Shown piece by piece: positions 1 through 8,746 of a DNA stretch of 64,000 nt. The first letter of the stretch is position 1; every line of letters starts with the position of its first letter. The notes under the pieces were generated by a model. That model did no database searches, was not told where the DNA came from, and worked only from the letters and a program-made list of their open reading frames with translations. Made by a program: the position numbers and the translations under genes. Origin of the DNA: Bacteroidales bacterium GP1 (GTDB taxonomy: Bacteria; Bacteroidota; Bacteroidia; Bacteroidales; Muribaculaceae); the NCBI GenBank assembly GCA_001701105.1, contig DAAI01000009.1, positions 55,827 through 119,826 on the forward strand, in the 5' to 3' direction.

Positions 1-612
1 ATCAGTGTTGAGCAGGCTCATATATCCTTCGCGACCACCCCAGAACACATAGTTTGAGCCTCCGAGGGCGATCGTGGCGTCAATTGCATTCTTTATCTGA
101 ACGGCTGCGCGGGCTACAACATCGAAATCAGGATTTGTAGCCGCACCATTCATGTAACGTGCATTACCGAATACGTTGGCTGTACCCCATAGGTTCTTGA
201 TGCCGGTTTCGGCCATTAGACCTTTGAGATATTCCGTAATCTCTTTCAAGCGGGCTTCATAATCCTCAATATTTTCACCGAGATCGCCGATAAGGTCAGT
301 GTCATGGAAGCAGAAATACTCAATTCCGAGCTTCTCCATAACTTCAAATCCGGCGTCAGCCTTCTGCTTTGCGATTGTCATGGCATCCGGGCCTTCATTC
401 CACGGGAATTTCTTGGTGCCTCCACCGAACTGGTCACCACCTTCGGCGCACAATGTGTGCCACCAGGCCATTGCGAATTTAAGCCATTCTTTCATCGGTT
501 TGCCGAGAACAACGCGCTCTGCGTCGTAGTAACGGTAGGCCATGGGATTGTAGGACTCTGTGCCTTCGAACTTGATTTTCCCTATGCCGGGAAAATATTC
601 CTTACGTGCCAT
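1..612 (-). CDS. xylA: Xylose isomerase, 5' part (cut by window edge)
   Basis: This enzyme interconverts D-xylose and D-xylulose in the cytoplasm. Only the first 204 codons are in the window; the rest lies beyond base 1. The protein begins MARKEYFPGIGKIKFEG, as bacterial xylose isomerases do. It has the catalytic histidine segment FHDTD at about residues 102-106 (His103, matching His101 of the E. coli enzyme) and the GGREGYMSLLNTD segment near the visible end. The ATG at 610-612 is the natural start. The gene lies 39 bases downstream of xylB on the same strand, so both are probably transcribed from the promoter at 2186-2216. The visible frame is intact. Confidence 0.96.
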   Translation of the reverse strand, partial: MARKEYFPGIGKIKFEGTESYNPMAYRYYDAERVVLGKPMKEWLKFAMAWWHTLCAEGGDQFGGGTKKFPWNEGPDAMTIAKQKADAGFEVMEKLGIEYFCFHDTDLIGDLGENIEDYEARLKEITEYLKGLMAETGIKNLWGTANVFGNARYMNGAATNPDFDVVARAAVQIKNAIDATIALGGSNYVFWGGREGYMSLLNTD

Positions 613-651
613 AAAGTTGTGTCTTTTATTGGGTTTGTATATTAGTGTTAA

Positions 652-2136
652 TTAGTTTAATTCTTTGGACAGATATTCTTTCCATCGCTCGTATGCCTCC
701 AGGTAGGGTGCTCTGTCGGCAGCAGGATGAATGGTCGCAATTGTCTTGAGGGTTCCGAAGGCTTCATTATTATCCTTGTAGATACCGGCTCCTATCCCCG
801 CGCCTTTTGCCGCGCCGGCCGCTCCATCGGTATCCACGAGATCTATGGTTGCCCCCGATACAGAGGCAAGAGTATCCCTGAACACCGGGCTCAGGAACAT
901 ATTTGCGTTGCCTGCATGGATATTTTTAATATCGAGACCAATCTTCTCCATTATCTCCATGCCGTACATGAAGGAGAATACTATACCCTCCTGTGAGGCT
1001 CGTAATAGATGCCTGCGATCATGGATATTGAAGTTGATTCCATGGAATGAACACCCTATCTCTTTATTTTCCAGAACTCTCTCTGCTCCATTGCCAAATG
1101 GCAACACAGAAACGCCATTACTTCCAACCGGAATCTCGGCGGCAAGCATATTCATCTCATCGTATGAGCAACCCTCAGGGGCGATGTTTCTCTTGCACCA
1201 TGAATTAAGTATTCCGGTTCCGTTAATGCAGGTCATCACGCCGATGCGGGGTGCCTCGGATGTATGATTGACATGAGCAAAGTTGTTCACGCGCGATTTT
1301 GGATCATAATCCACAACGCCATTTATTCCGTAAACCACTCCTGAAGTACCTGCTGTAGAGGCAACTTCCCCTGGATTGAATACATTTAACGATAGTGCAT
1401 TATTAGGCTGATCCCCGGCGCGATAAGTGATGGGAGTACCCTCGGCTAATCCGAATTCCTTGGCCGCCTTCGCGGTTACTCTGCCCTGCTCCGAGAAGGT
1501 GGGTTGCACTTTAGGGAAAATGTCATGATCATAACCCATGAAATCCATGAGGAAATGTGCAGGACCATTCTCCTTGAAATCCCATAACATATATTCGGAC
1601 AATCCTTCAGGATTCGTACAAATTTCTCCGGTAAGGCGATAGGCCACATAATCGGCCGGAAGCATTACTTTATATATCTTCTCGAAAACTTCCGGCTCAT
1701 TCCTTTTTACCCATTGCAGTTTTGCCGCAGTGAAATTGCCGGGAGAATTTAATAGATGGCTAAGGCACTGTTCGGCTCCAAGTTCACGAAAGGCCTCTTC
1801 GCCATAACCGACTGCACGCGAATCGCACCATATAATTGAATCACGGAGTAGTTTTCCATCTTTATCAATAGCCACAAGTCCGTGCATCTGGTATGAAAGG
1901 CCTATAGCTTTTATTTCTTCCGGCTTTATACCGGCTTTTGCAATAACCGAGGCCGTGGCTTCCTTAAGATACGCAATCCAGTCATTGGGATCCTGCTCAG
2001 CCCATCCGGGTTTGACGGCCTTTATCGGAGCTTCACGCTTTGGAAAGAAATCTGAAGCTATGCATTCTCCGCTCGAGGCATCCACCAGAGCCGCTTTTAC
2101 GGACGAGGTCCCTAAATCATAACCTAATAAATACAT
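652..2136 (-). CDS. xylB: Xylulokinase (FGGY kinase)
   Basis: It phosphorylates D-xylulose to xylulose 5-phosphate for the pentose phosphate pathway, in the cytoplasm. At 494 residues it has the normal FGGY length. The N-terminal phosphate-binding segment GYDLGTSSVKAALVD is at residues 5-19. A substrate-binding segment with YQMHGLVAID and WCDSRA follows near residues 80-110, and the C-terminal ATPase half contains AGNANMFLSPVFRD and the DTDGAAGAAKGAG turn. It is the first gene of a leftward xylB-xylA pair, which fixes the substrate as xylulose rather than another pentulose. A -7/-33 promoter lies about 50 bases upstream of the ATG. Confidence 0.95.
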   Translation of the reverse strand: MYLLGYDLGTSSVKAALVDASSGECIASDFFPKREAPIKAVKPGWAEQDPNDWIAYLKEATASVIAKAGIKPEEIKAIGLSYQMHGLVAIDKDGKLLRDSIIWCDSRAVGYGEEAFRELGAEQCLSHLLNSPGNFTAAKLQWVKRNEPEVFEKIYKVMLPADYVAYRLTGEICTNPEGLSEYMLWDFKENGPAHFLMDFMGYDHDIFPKVQPTFSEQGRVTAKAAKEFGLAEGTPITYRAGDQPNNALSLNVFNPGEVASTAGTSGVVYGINGVVDYDPKSRVNNFAHVNHTSEAPRIGVMTCINGTGILNSWCKRNIAPEGCSYDEMNMLAAEIPVGSNGVSVLPFGNGAERVLENKEIGCSFHGINFNIHDRRHLLRASQEGIVFSFMYGMEIMEKIGLDIKNIHAGNANMFLSPVFRDTLASVSGATIDLVDTDGAAGAAKGAGIGAGIYKDNNEAFGTLKTIATIHPAADRAPYLEAYERWKEYLSKELN

Positions 2137-2185
2137 TTTTCGATTATCTATTGTGATTCGTTTATATTCTGTGGAACTTCGACTA

Positions 2186-2216
2186 CAAAATTACAAAAAA
2201 TTATGATGTACGACAA
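2186..2216 (-). promoter_or_regulatory. Bacteroidetes-type promoter of xylBA
   Basis: On the minus strand TAATTTTG (2186-2193) matches the Bacteroidetes -7 box TAnnTTTG, and a TTG (2214-2216) lies exactly 20 bases upstream of it. Transcription should begin about 40 bases before the xylB ATG. Confidence 0.6.
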
Positions 2217-2533
2217 CCAAATGATGTTCCCATGATTTTTTCTTTAGTAACCGGCACTCCAAAATTCGTTTCAAGAGCATTCATATTTGTATCAAGAATA
2301 CGGATTCGTATGTGTCCGGCCAATACATCGAGATGTTTGAAATTACTTGTATAGACTGATTATTAGCACCTTAAATATCACAATCTTCAACATACAGGTA
2401 GTAAAGGACTGGATAGCGTACGATTTCAGCCGGATGCTACGAATCTTAACATCTATGCGACTTGAAATTTCCATTATCACCAAAATGGAAAGGAGTTGTA
2501 ACATAGATGCATCAACCGATGTATGATATTCAT
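2194..2533. other. Divergent intergenic control region of the xylose/xylan genes
   Basis: The 440 bases between xylB and the transporter gene contain no convincing ORF. Besides the two promoter boxes I see one inverted repeat, CATCTATG (2450-2457) against CATAGATG (2502-2509), separated by 44 bases and lying just upstream of the rightward promoter. A xylose-responsive regulator could bind here, but no regulator gene lies beside it and the repeat is short, so this is only a candidate operator. Confidence 0.3.
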
Positions 2534-2541
2534 TAATTTTG
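2534..2541 (+). promoter_or_regulatory. -7 box upstream of the transporter-xylanase operon
   Basis: TAATTTTG matches TAnnTTTG and lies 36 bases before the first possible ATG (2577) and 78 before the preferred one (2619). No good TTG box is seen 19-21 bases upstream, which would fit a promoter that needs an activator. Confidence 0.45.
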
Positions 2542-2618
2542 CGACATAATTACGATAAATATATCTAACATCATATATGGGCCTTATCGGCCAATATGAG
2601 GCTAACAATAGCACTTAT

Positions 2619-4040
2619 ATGGAAACACAGATTTCAACACAGCAGAGCGATGAAGCCAAAGGCTTCTACAAACTTTCCATGCTTCAATGCATCGGATTTG
2701 GATCCGGTGACCTTGCCCAGAATCTGATATATCAGACGATCAGCATGTACCTTCTCTTCTTCTATACCAATGTGTATGGTCTGAATCCGGCCGTGGCCGC
2801 GGTAATGTTTCTGATTGTCCGGATCATAGATGTGATATGGGATCCGTTGGTGGGAACATTTGTTGATAAGCATGACCCGAAGATGGGTAAATACAGATCA
2901 TATCTTATCCTCGGCGGTATTCCCCTCTCAGGATTCGCCATCCTCTGCTTCTGGAACGGCTTTTCCGGCTCATTGCTATATGCCTATATCACATACGTTG
3001 GACTCTCGATGTGCTATACGCTCGTTAACGTCCCCTACGGGGCACTAAACGCTTCCCTTACACGCGATACAGATCAGATCACCAAACTTACATCCGTCCG
3101 GATGTTCATGGCCAATGTCGGAGGTCTTGCAGTCGGAATGGGTATTCCTATCGTCCTTAAATGGTTCGATCCGGCAGAAACCGAGGATATGTCAACTCAC
3201 GATAGCGCATGGCTTGCCACAATGACGATATACGCCATCATCGGCATGGCTCTCCTGATATTCTGTTTCTCACAGTGCAAAGAGCGTGTGGTAATGGATA
3301 AGAAAGAGACGGCCAATGTAAAGGTCTCCGATCTCTGGATGGAATTTGTCCATAACCGCCCTCTGCGCGTACTTGCCTTCTTCTTCATCACGGCGTTCGC
3401 AATGATGGCTGTGGGGAACGCCGCTGGCGCATATTACATAAATTATAATCTTCATGGATCGGCAGGCGAACTTTCAATTTTCATGGGGCTCGGGTCCATT
3501 CCCGCTTTCATATTCATGCCGATGATTCCGGCAATCAAAAAAATGGTTGGTAAGAAAGGGATGTTCTATATATTTCTCTCCATAGCTATAGTAGGAATGG
3601 CGATGTTGTACCTTATCTCCATGATTCCGGAGCTCAGCAGCCAGATGTGGCTTGTATATATTGCCCAATTCATTAAGTCGACCGGAGTAATCGTTGCCAC
3701 CGGATATATGTGGGCTCTTGTACCCGAAGTTATCTCCTATGGAGAATACACTCACGGACGTCGCATCTCCGGAATCGTCAACGCCCTTACTGGTATTTTC
3801 TATAAGGCCGGAATGGCCCTGGGCGGAGTTGTCCCCGGCTTGGTTTTGGCTTTCGTGGGGTTCGACAATAAACTTCCTGACCAGACTCCCCTCGCCTGCC
3901 AGGGAATCCTGTGGCTTGTGGCTATAATTCCCGCGGCCCTTCTTCTTCTCGCAATGTTCATCATCTCAAAATATGAACTCGACGACGATGTGATCGACAG
4001 CATCAACCGGAAAATAGAAGAAAGAACCAAAAACGCATAA
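2619..4040 (+). CDS. GPH-family sugar:cation symporter (probable xyloside/xylo-oligosaccharide permease)
   Basis: This is an inner-membrane MFS-fold permease of the glycoside-pentoside-hexuronide family. About twelve hydrophobic segments are visible. The family signature region IRIIDVIWDPLVGTFVDKHD follows the second helix, and NVPYGALNASLTRD lies in the loop after the fourth. Typical members are 450-490 residues. An in-frame ATG at 2577 would add 14 residues; the start at 2619 (METQISTQQSDE) looks more natural, but the sequence does not decide it. The gene is the first of a rightward unit with GH10 and GH43 genes, and xylBA lies divergently next to it, so xylose-containing oligosaccharides are the likely substrate. 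That substrate is inference from context. Confidence 0.9.
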   Translation: METQISTQQSDEAKGFYKLSMLQCIGFGSGDLAQNLIYQTISMYLLFFYTNVYGLNPAVAAVMFLIVRIIDVIWDPLVGTFVDKHDPKMGKYRSYLILGGIPLSGFAILCFWNGFSGSLLYAYITYVGLSMCYTLVNVPYGALNASLTRDTDQITKLTSVRMFMANVGGLAVGMGIPIVLKWFDPAETEDMSTHDSAWLATMTIYAIIGMALLIFCFSQCKERVVMDKKETANVKVSDLWMEFVHNRPLRVLAFFFITAFAMMAVGNAAGAYYINYNLHGSAGELSIFMGLGSIPAFIFMPMIPAIKKMVGKKGMFYIFLSIAIVGMAMLYLISMIPELSSQMWLVYIAQFIKSTGVIVATGYMWALVPEVISYGEYTHGRRISGIVNALTGIFYKAGMALGGVVPGLVLAFVGFDNKLPDQTPLACQGILWLVAIIPAALLLLAMFIISKYELDDDVIDSINRKIEERTKNA

Positions 4041-4068
4041 ACTTCATATCTAATACGAAAGATTCCAT

Positions 4069-5190
4069 ATGAAAACATTAAGGACCGCATTGTCGGTGTT
4101 TGCACTTGCAGCGGCAGCCTCTTGCATGGCTCAATCGAGCAATGTGCCGACAATGAAATCTCACTTTAAGGATAAATTCCTCATAGGTGCAGCGATACCC
4201 GTAGGCCATATTAACGGGCGCGACCATATCGCTGACTCGATTGTGAAACTGCATTACAATTCAATTGTGGCAGAGAACTGCATGAAGTGTGAAAAAATTC
4301 ATCCCACCAAGGATTTTTATTACTGGAAGGACGCAGACCGATTCGTAGACTACGGTGTGGAAAATGACATGGCAATAATAGGACATTGTCTCGTCTGGCA
4401 TTCACAGCTGGCCCCCTGGTTCCCATTCGATGACTCCGGCAATTTCGTATCAGCCGATGAATTGAAGAGCCGGCTGCGCGACCATATCACTACAATAGTT
4501 ACCCGCTATAAAGGCAAGATTCATGGGTGGGACGTCGTGAATGAGGCTATCGAAGATGACGGCTCCTATCGTCGCTCACCTTTCTATCTCATTATGGGAG
4601 AAGAATTCATCCCTTTCGCTTTTCAAGTGGCACACGAAGCCGATCCGGATGCTGAGTTATATATCAATGATTTCTCAATGGCACTGCCGAAAAAACGCGA
4701 GGCATATCTCCGTATAATCAAGGATCTGAAGGATCGTGGCATACGCATCGACGGCATAGGAATGCAGAGCCATGTGGGAATGGATTATCCCAATCTCAAG
4801 GAATATGAAAAATCGATTAAGGCATTTGGAGATGCCGGCGTCGATGTCATGATTACAGAACTGGATCTGAGTGCGCTCCCCACGATCAAACAAGGTGCAA
4901 ATGTGGCCGACCGTTTTCGTCTGCGCGATAGCTTCAATCCATACAAAAATGGACTTCCGGAGAATGCATCCCGCAAATGGAACTCGCGCATGGCAAAAAT
5001 TTTCGACATTTATAAACGTAATTCAGACAAAATTTCCCGAATCACTTTCTGGGGTACTCACGACGGAATGTCATGGCGTAACAATTGGCCAATGTTCGGA
5101 CGCACGGATTATCCTCTCCCGTTTGACCGCAAAGGGAATATGAAACCGTTTATGGTAGAAGAAATAAGCAATACGAAGACCCCAAATTAA
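4069..5190 (+). CDS. Secreted GH10 endo-beta-1,4-xylanase
   Basis: It cuts internal beta-1,4-xylosidic bonds of xylan. A signal peptide covers about the first 21 residues. A cysteine in the run AAASCMAQ could make it a lipoprotein, although the lipobox is poor. The GH10 barrel fills the rest of the 373 residues. The acid/base is Glu159 in WDVVNEA and the nucleophile is Glu264 in ITELDLS. The conserved segments HCLVWHSQ and GIGMQSH are present, and no carbohydrate-binding module is seen. It sits 28 bases after the transporter gene and 6 bases before the GH43 gene, so the three form one operon. The short, single-domain form suits work on soluble xylo-oligosaccharides or short xylan chains. Confidence 0.95.
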   Translation: MKTLRTALSVFALAAAASCMAQSSNVPTMKSHFKDKFLIGAAIPVGHINGRDHIADSIVKLHYNSIVAENCMKCEKIHPTKDFYYWKDADRFVDYGVENDMAIIGHCLVWHSQLAPWFPFDDSGNFVSADELKSRLRDHITTIVTRYKGKIHGWDVVNEAIEDDGSYRRSPFYLIMGEEFIPFAFQVAHEADPDAELYINDFSMALPKKREAYLRIIKDLKDRGIRIDGIGMQSHVGMDYPNLKEYEKSIKAFGDAGVDVMITELDLSALPTIKQGANVADRFRLRDSFNPYKNGLPENASRKWNSRMAKIFDIYKRNSDKISRITFWGTHDGMSWRNNWPMFGRTDYPLPFDRKGNMKPFMVEEISNTKTPN

Positions 5191-5196
5191 TTACAT

Positions 5197-6180
5197 ATGG
5201 AACTTCAGAAACCCACAAAGCGTTATCTATTTCCCGAGGATTACATGGCTGATCCAAGTGTCCATGTATTCAATGGAAAGATCTATATCTATCCCTCGCA
5301 CGATTGGGAATGCGACAACAATGAGAACGATAACGGCGATGCTTATCAGATGAAAGATATGCACGTCCTTTCTATCGATGGCGACCCTATGACCGGTAAA
5401 GTCACTGATCACGGCAAAGCCCTTGATGTAGCCGACATACCATGGGCCGGGCGACAGCTCTGGGACTGTGACTGTGCTGAAAAAGACGGTAAATATTATC
5501 TATATTTCCCGCTGAAGGACCGCAATGATATTTTTCGCATCGGAGTTGCCATAGCCGATAAGCCCGAAGGGCCATTTATTCCACAGCCTGATCCTATCCG
5601 AGGAAGTTATTCAATGGATATATGCGTGCTGAAGGAGCCGGATGGTTATTACCTTTATTTCGGAGGTCTTTGGGGAGGGCAGTTGCAGCGATACCGTGAC
5701 AATAAGGCTCTTGAATATGCCGAGCTTCCCGAAGGCGCCGAGCCCTCACTCCCGAGCCGATGCGTGAAACTGACTGAAGATATGCTTCAGTTTGCAGAAG
5801 AACCACGCCCGATTCAAGTGGTGGATGAAAACGGCAATCCTCTTCGCGCTGACGATCCTCACCGTTTCTTTGAAGCCTCCTGGATGCACAAATACAATGG
5901 GAAATATTACTTCTCATATTCCACAGGCGATAGTCATCTCCTTTGTTATGCAATCGGAGATAATCCTTACGGACCCTTCGTATATCAAGGAGAAATCCTT
6001 ACCCCGGTGGAAGGATGGACCACTCACCATTGCATCGTAGAATATGACGGGAAATGGTACCTCTTCCACCACGACAGCGCACCATCAGGGGGAAAATCAT
6101 GGCTTCGCAGCTTAAAAGTATGCGAACTTAAATATGACGGTGAAGGACATATCCTGCCTATTGATGGAATGAGCAAATAA
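5197..6180 (+). CDS. Intracellular GH43 beta-xylosidase / alpha-L-arabinofuranosidase
   Basis: This is a five-bladed beta-propeller glycosidase of 327 residues. The expected catalytic acids are visible: the base Asp in MADPSVHVFNGKIYIYPS near residue 20, the pKa-modulating Asp in YSMDICVLKEPDGYYLYFGG near residue 140, and the acid Glu in FFEASWMHKYNGKYYF near residue 225. There is no signal peptide, so the enzyme should act in the cytoplasm on oligosaccharides brought in by the GPH permease. It follows the GH10 gene by 6 bases. Family membership is clear. Whether it releases xylose, arabinose or both cannot be read from the sequence. Confidence 0.93.
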   Translation: MELQKPTKRYLFPEDYMADPSVHVFNGKIYIYPSHDWECDNNENDNGDAYQMKDMHVLSIDGDPMTGKVTDHGKALDVADIPWAGRQLWDCDCAEKDGKYYLYFPLKDRNDIFRIGVAIADKPEGPFIPQPDPIRGSYSMDICVLKEPDGYYLYFGGLWGGQLQRYRDNKALEYAELPEGAEPSLPSRCVKLTEDMLQFAEEPRPIQVVDENGNPLRADDPHRFFEASWMHKYNGKYYFSYSTGDSHLLCYAIGDNPYGPFVYQGEILTPVEGWTTHHCIVEYDGKWYLFHHDSAPSGGKSWLRSLKVCELKYDGEGHILPIDGMSK

Positions 6181-6223
6181 TTATTCCTTTAACCTGAAAT
6201 CAACCTGATTACCTAAACTATTT

Positions 6224-6254
6224 GGGGATGCGGACATTACAAATCCACATCCCC
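6224..6254 (+). terminator. Terminator of the transporter-GH10-GH43 operon
   Basis: GGGGATGcGGA pairs with TCCaCATCCCC around a 9-base loop, followed by TTATTATTAAT. It lies between two convergent operons and could serve both strands. Confidence 0.6.
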
Positions 6255-6314
6255 TTATTATTAATAACAGGTTAAAGTCGTAATTCAGCTGAATGAATCC
6301 ATTGACAGCGTGAT

Positions 6315-8735
6315 TCAATATCGAGTTATATAGATGTCCTGACCTGGAGAGGTCATCACATCATATTCATATATTCGTTTTAATTCAGGATACTCCGGTT
6401 TGATTTCGGGGGATGTGAGCGGCTGTTTGATTTCTGAAACCTGATAAAGAGGATTTGTGTTTTCCCCTGTTGCCTCACTCAATCCTTCACCTGAAAGTGG
6501 TATATAGCTACGGATACGCAGGAGGCCGCCTAACGTCGAATGAATGGTGGCATCCTGCAGCTGACCGTTATTCCATTGAATATCCACTTCAAAGCCACCG
6601 CGAGCTCGAAGTCCTATAACCTTCCCGGCGATCCATGCATCGGGAAGAGCAGGAAGCAGATGTAATGCTCCATCGTGACTCTGCATAAGCATTTCGGCCA
6701 CTCCGGCTGTGTAGCCAAAATTGCCGTCGATCTGGAATGGAGGGTGCATATCGAACATATTGGGATATAACCGATCCTTACATAGATTCTTCACAATCGT
6801 ATACGCATGATTGCCGTCAAGTTGCCGAGCCCATAGATTAACCTTCCATCCAATCGACCATCCGGTGGCCTCGTCACCACGTTGAATGAGAGTGTTCCTC
6901 ATACTTTGGAATAACCGAGGATGGCGATATGGCGAAATCTGAGTACCCGGATATAGACCATATGCATGTGAGATATGCCGGTGCTTATCATCGGGATTAT
7001 CATAATCCTCAAGCCATTCCTGAAGCTGATTATATCGTCCTATCTGCATGGGAGGAAGCTGCTTGAGGCATGAAGCCACCGAATCGGCAAATTCTTTATC
7101 GACTCCTAAAATCCCGGCCGCTTTTGTTGTGCTGTCAAAAATATCAAATGCAATCTGATTATCCATCGTTGGCCCCGCCACCAATGAAGATTTAGATATG
7201 TCTTCTCCATATATCGGACCATGCTCGGGAGAATTTGAGGGTACTGTCACAAGCCATCCGTAGCGCGGATGTTCTACCATATAATCCATCAGGAATTGGC
7301 TCGCGCCTTTCATCACAGGATAAGCGCGTACCAGAAATTCCTTATCTCCTGTATATAAATAGTGTTGCCACAGATGAGTTGCAAGCCATGCACCTCCGGT
7401 TGGGAGCATTCCCCAGAAGGCTCCGTCCACAAGGCCGGTTGAGCGCCATATGTCGGTATTATGATGTAACACCCATCCTCGGCAGCCGTACATATCTTTT
7501 GCCGTATGATGTCCGGAGTCCGAAAGCTCTTCAAGCATCTTCCATAATGGCTCATTACATTCTGAAAGGTTTGTCACATCTGCCGGCCAATAATTCATCT
7601 CCAGATTTATATTGGTAGTGTACTTTCCATCCCAAGGGGCAAGAGGTTCTCGATTCCATATGCCTTGAAGATTCGCCGGTTGTCCACCCGGTTGAGAACT
7701 GCAAATCAGCAGGTATCGGCCGTATTGGAACAAAAGAGCCTCCAGAGCGGTATCCTCCCCTCCGGCATATTCCAGGATTCTGCGGTCGGTCGGAAGATTT
7801 TCTTTATCGGAGGAAGTGCCGAGGGAGAGGCTGACTCTATCGAATTGTTGCGCGTATTTAGCCTTATGCGCGGCTATCAAGGCATCCGGATGCTTCAATT
7901 TTGCCTTCTTCATAGCCAACCTTGCTTTTCCCAAAGCATCTCCATTCACAGTCGTATAATCAACAAAATTTGTGGCGGATGTTATGTAAATTATTACTTC
8001 ATCAGCACCATTTACAACGATTGAATCTCCGGCACCCTTGACTGTCCCTCCTTTTGTCACAAAATCAATGAGCGTTACATCCTTTATTTTCCCTTCAACA
8101 CCTTCATGATCGCTGCCGGCTACATTGATTTGCATCCGTGACCCTTTGGCCGTGACCGAATTTTTTAATGGAGAGGCAAAAGTGGCTGTAAAGCTCTGGG
8201 CATCCTTCTTATCCGCAGAGAGACGTATAATCATTACGTCTTCATCCATTGAGGCTACATATTCTCGCTTGTATTTTACACCATTGCTTGTATAGGTCAC
8301 TCCGGCTTCCGCACTGGAGATATCGAGATTCCTTCTATAATCATTTACCTTTTCATGCCCGAAATTCAGATAAAGGCTTCCTATTGTCTGATATGGCATC
8401 CCGTTTCTGGGAGTCATGAAAACTTCATTTACAATCCTCATGGCTTCTTGGGAATCGCCGGAGAAAATCAGATCCCTTACTCTCTGCAATTCGGCTTTTG
8501 CCGCCGGTGCATCATTGCGGTGTGGTCCTCCTCCCCAAAGAGTCTCATCATTAAGCTGAATTTCATCTTTCTGGATTCCTCCAAAAATCATTCCGCCTAA
8601 ATGAGAGTTCCCGATCGGTAATGCCTCATTCCAGTTATTAGCCGGTTGATTATACCATAACTGCAAGGGAGTGCAGTTGGCACTGAAAGCAACCGCAACT
8701 ATTAACACCCTAAATATGAGTATCTTTTTTTTCAT
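6315..8735 (-). CDS. Secreted GH95 alpha-L-fucosidase / alpha-L-galactosidase
   Basis: This enzyme removes terminal fucose or L-galactose from side chains such as those of xyloglucan or complex xylan. The 806-residue protein has an N-terminal hydrophobic signal segment (about residues 1-20), then the N-terminal beta-domain starting [26 protein letters not shown], the typical GH95 opening. The (alpha/alpha)6 domain includes [35 protein letters not shown] sequence near residues 350-385, and a C-terminal beta-domain follows [16 protein letters not shown]. It is the second gene of a leftward pair, 11 bases after the esterase gene. The family is certain; fucose versus L-galactose is not decided here. 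Confidence 0.93.
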   Translation of the reverse strand: MKKKILIFRVLIVAVAFSANCTPLQLWYNQPANNWNEALPIGNSHLGGMIFGGIQKDEIQLNDETLWGGGPHRNDAPAAKAELQRVRDLIFSGDSQEAMRIVNEVFMTPRNGMPYQTIGSLYLNFGHEKVNDYRRNLDISSAEAGVTYTSNGVKYKREYVASMDEDVMIIRLSADKKDAQSFTATFASPLKNSVTAKGSRMQINVAGSDHEGVEGKIKDVTLIDFVTKGGTVKGAGDSIVVNGADEVIIYITSATNFVDYTTVNGDALGKARLAMKKAKLKHPDALIAAHKAKYAQQFDRVSLSLGTSSDKENLPTDRRILEYAGGEDTALEALLFQYGRYLLICSSQPGGQPANLQGIWNREPLAPWDGKYTTNINLEMNYWPADVTNLSECNEPLWKMLEELSDSGHHTAKDMYGCRGWVLHHNTDIWRSTGLVDGAFWGMLPTGGAWLATHLWQHYLYTGDKEFLVRAYPVMKGASQFLMDYMVEHPRYGWLVTVPSNSPEHGPIYGEDISKSSLVAGPTMDNQIAFDIFDSTTKAAGILGVDKEFADSVASCLKQLPPMQIGRYNQLQEWLEDYDNPDDKHRHISHAYGLYPGTQISPYRHPRLFQSMRNTLIQRGDEATGWSIGWKVNLWARQLDGNHAYTIVKNLCKDRLYPNMFDMHPPFQIDGNFGYTAGVAEMLMQSHDGALHLLPALPDAWIAGKVIGLRARGGFEVDIQWNNGQLQDATIHSTLGGLLRIRSYIPLSGEGLSEATGENTNPLYQVSEIKQPLTSPEIKPEYPELKRIYEYDVMTSPGQDIYITRY

Positions 8736-8746
8736 CTCCGTTTAGC

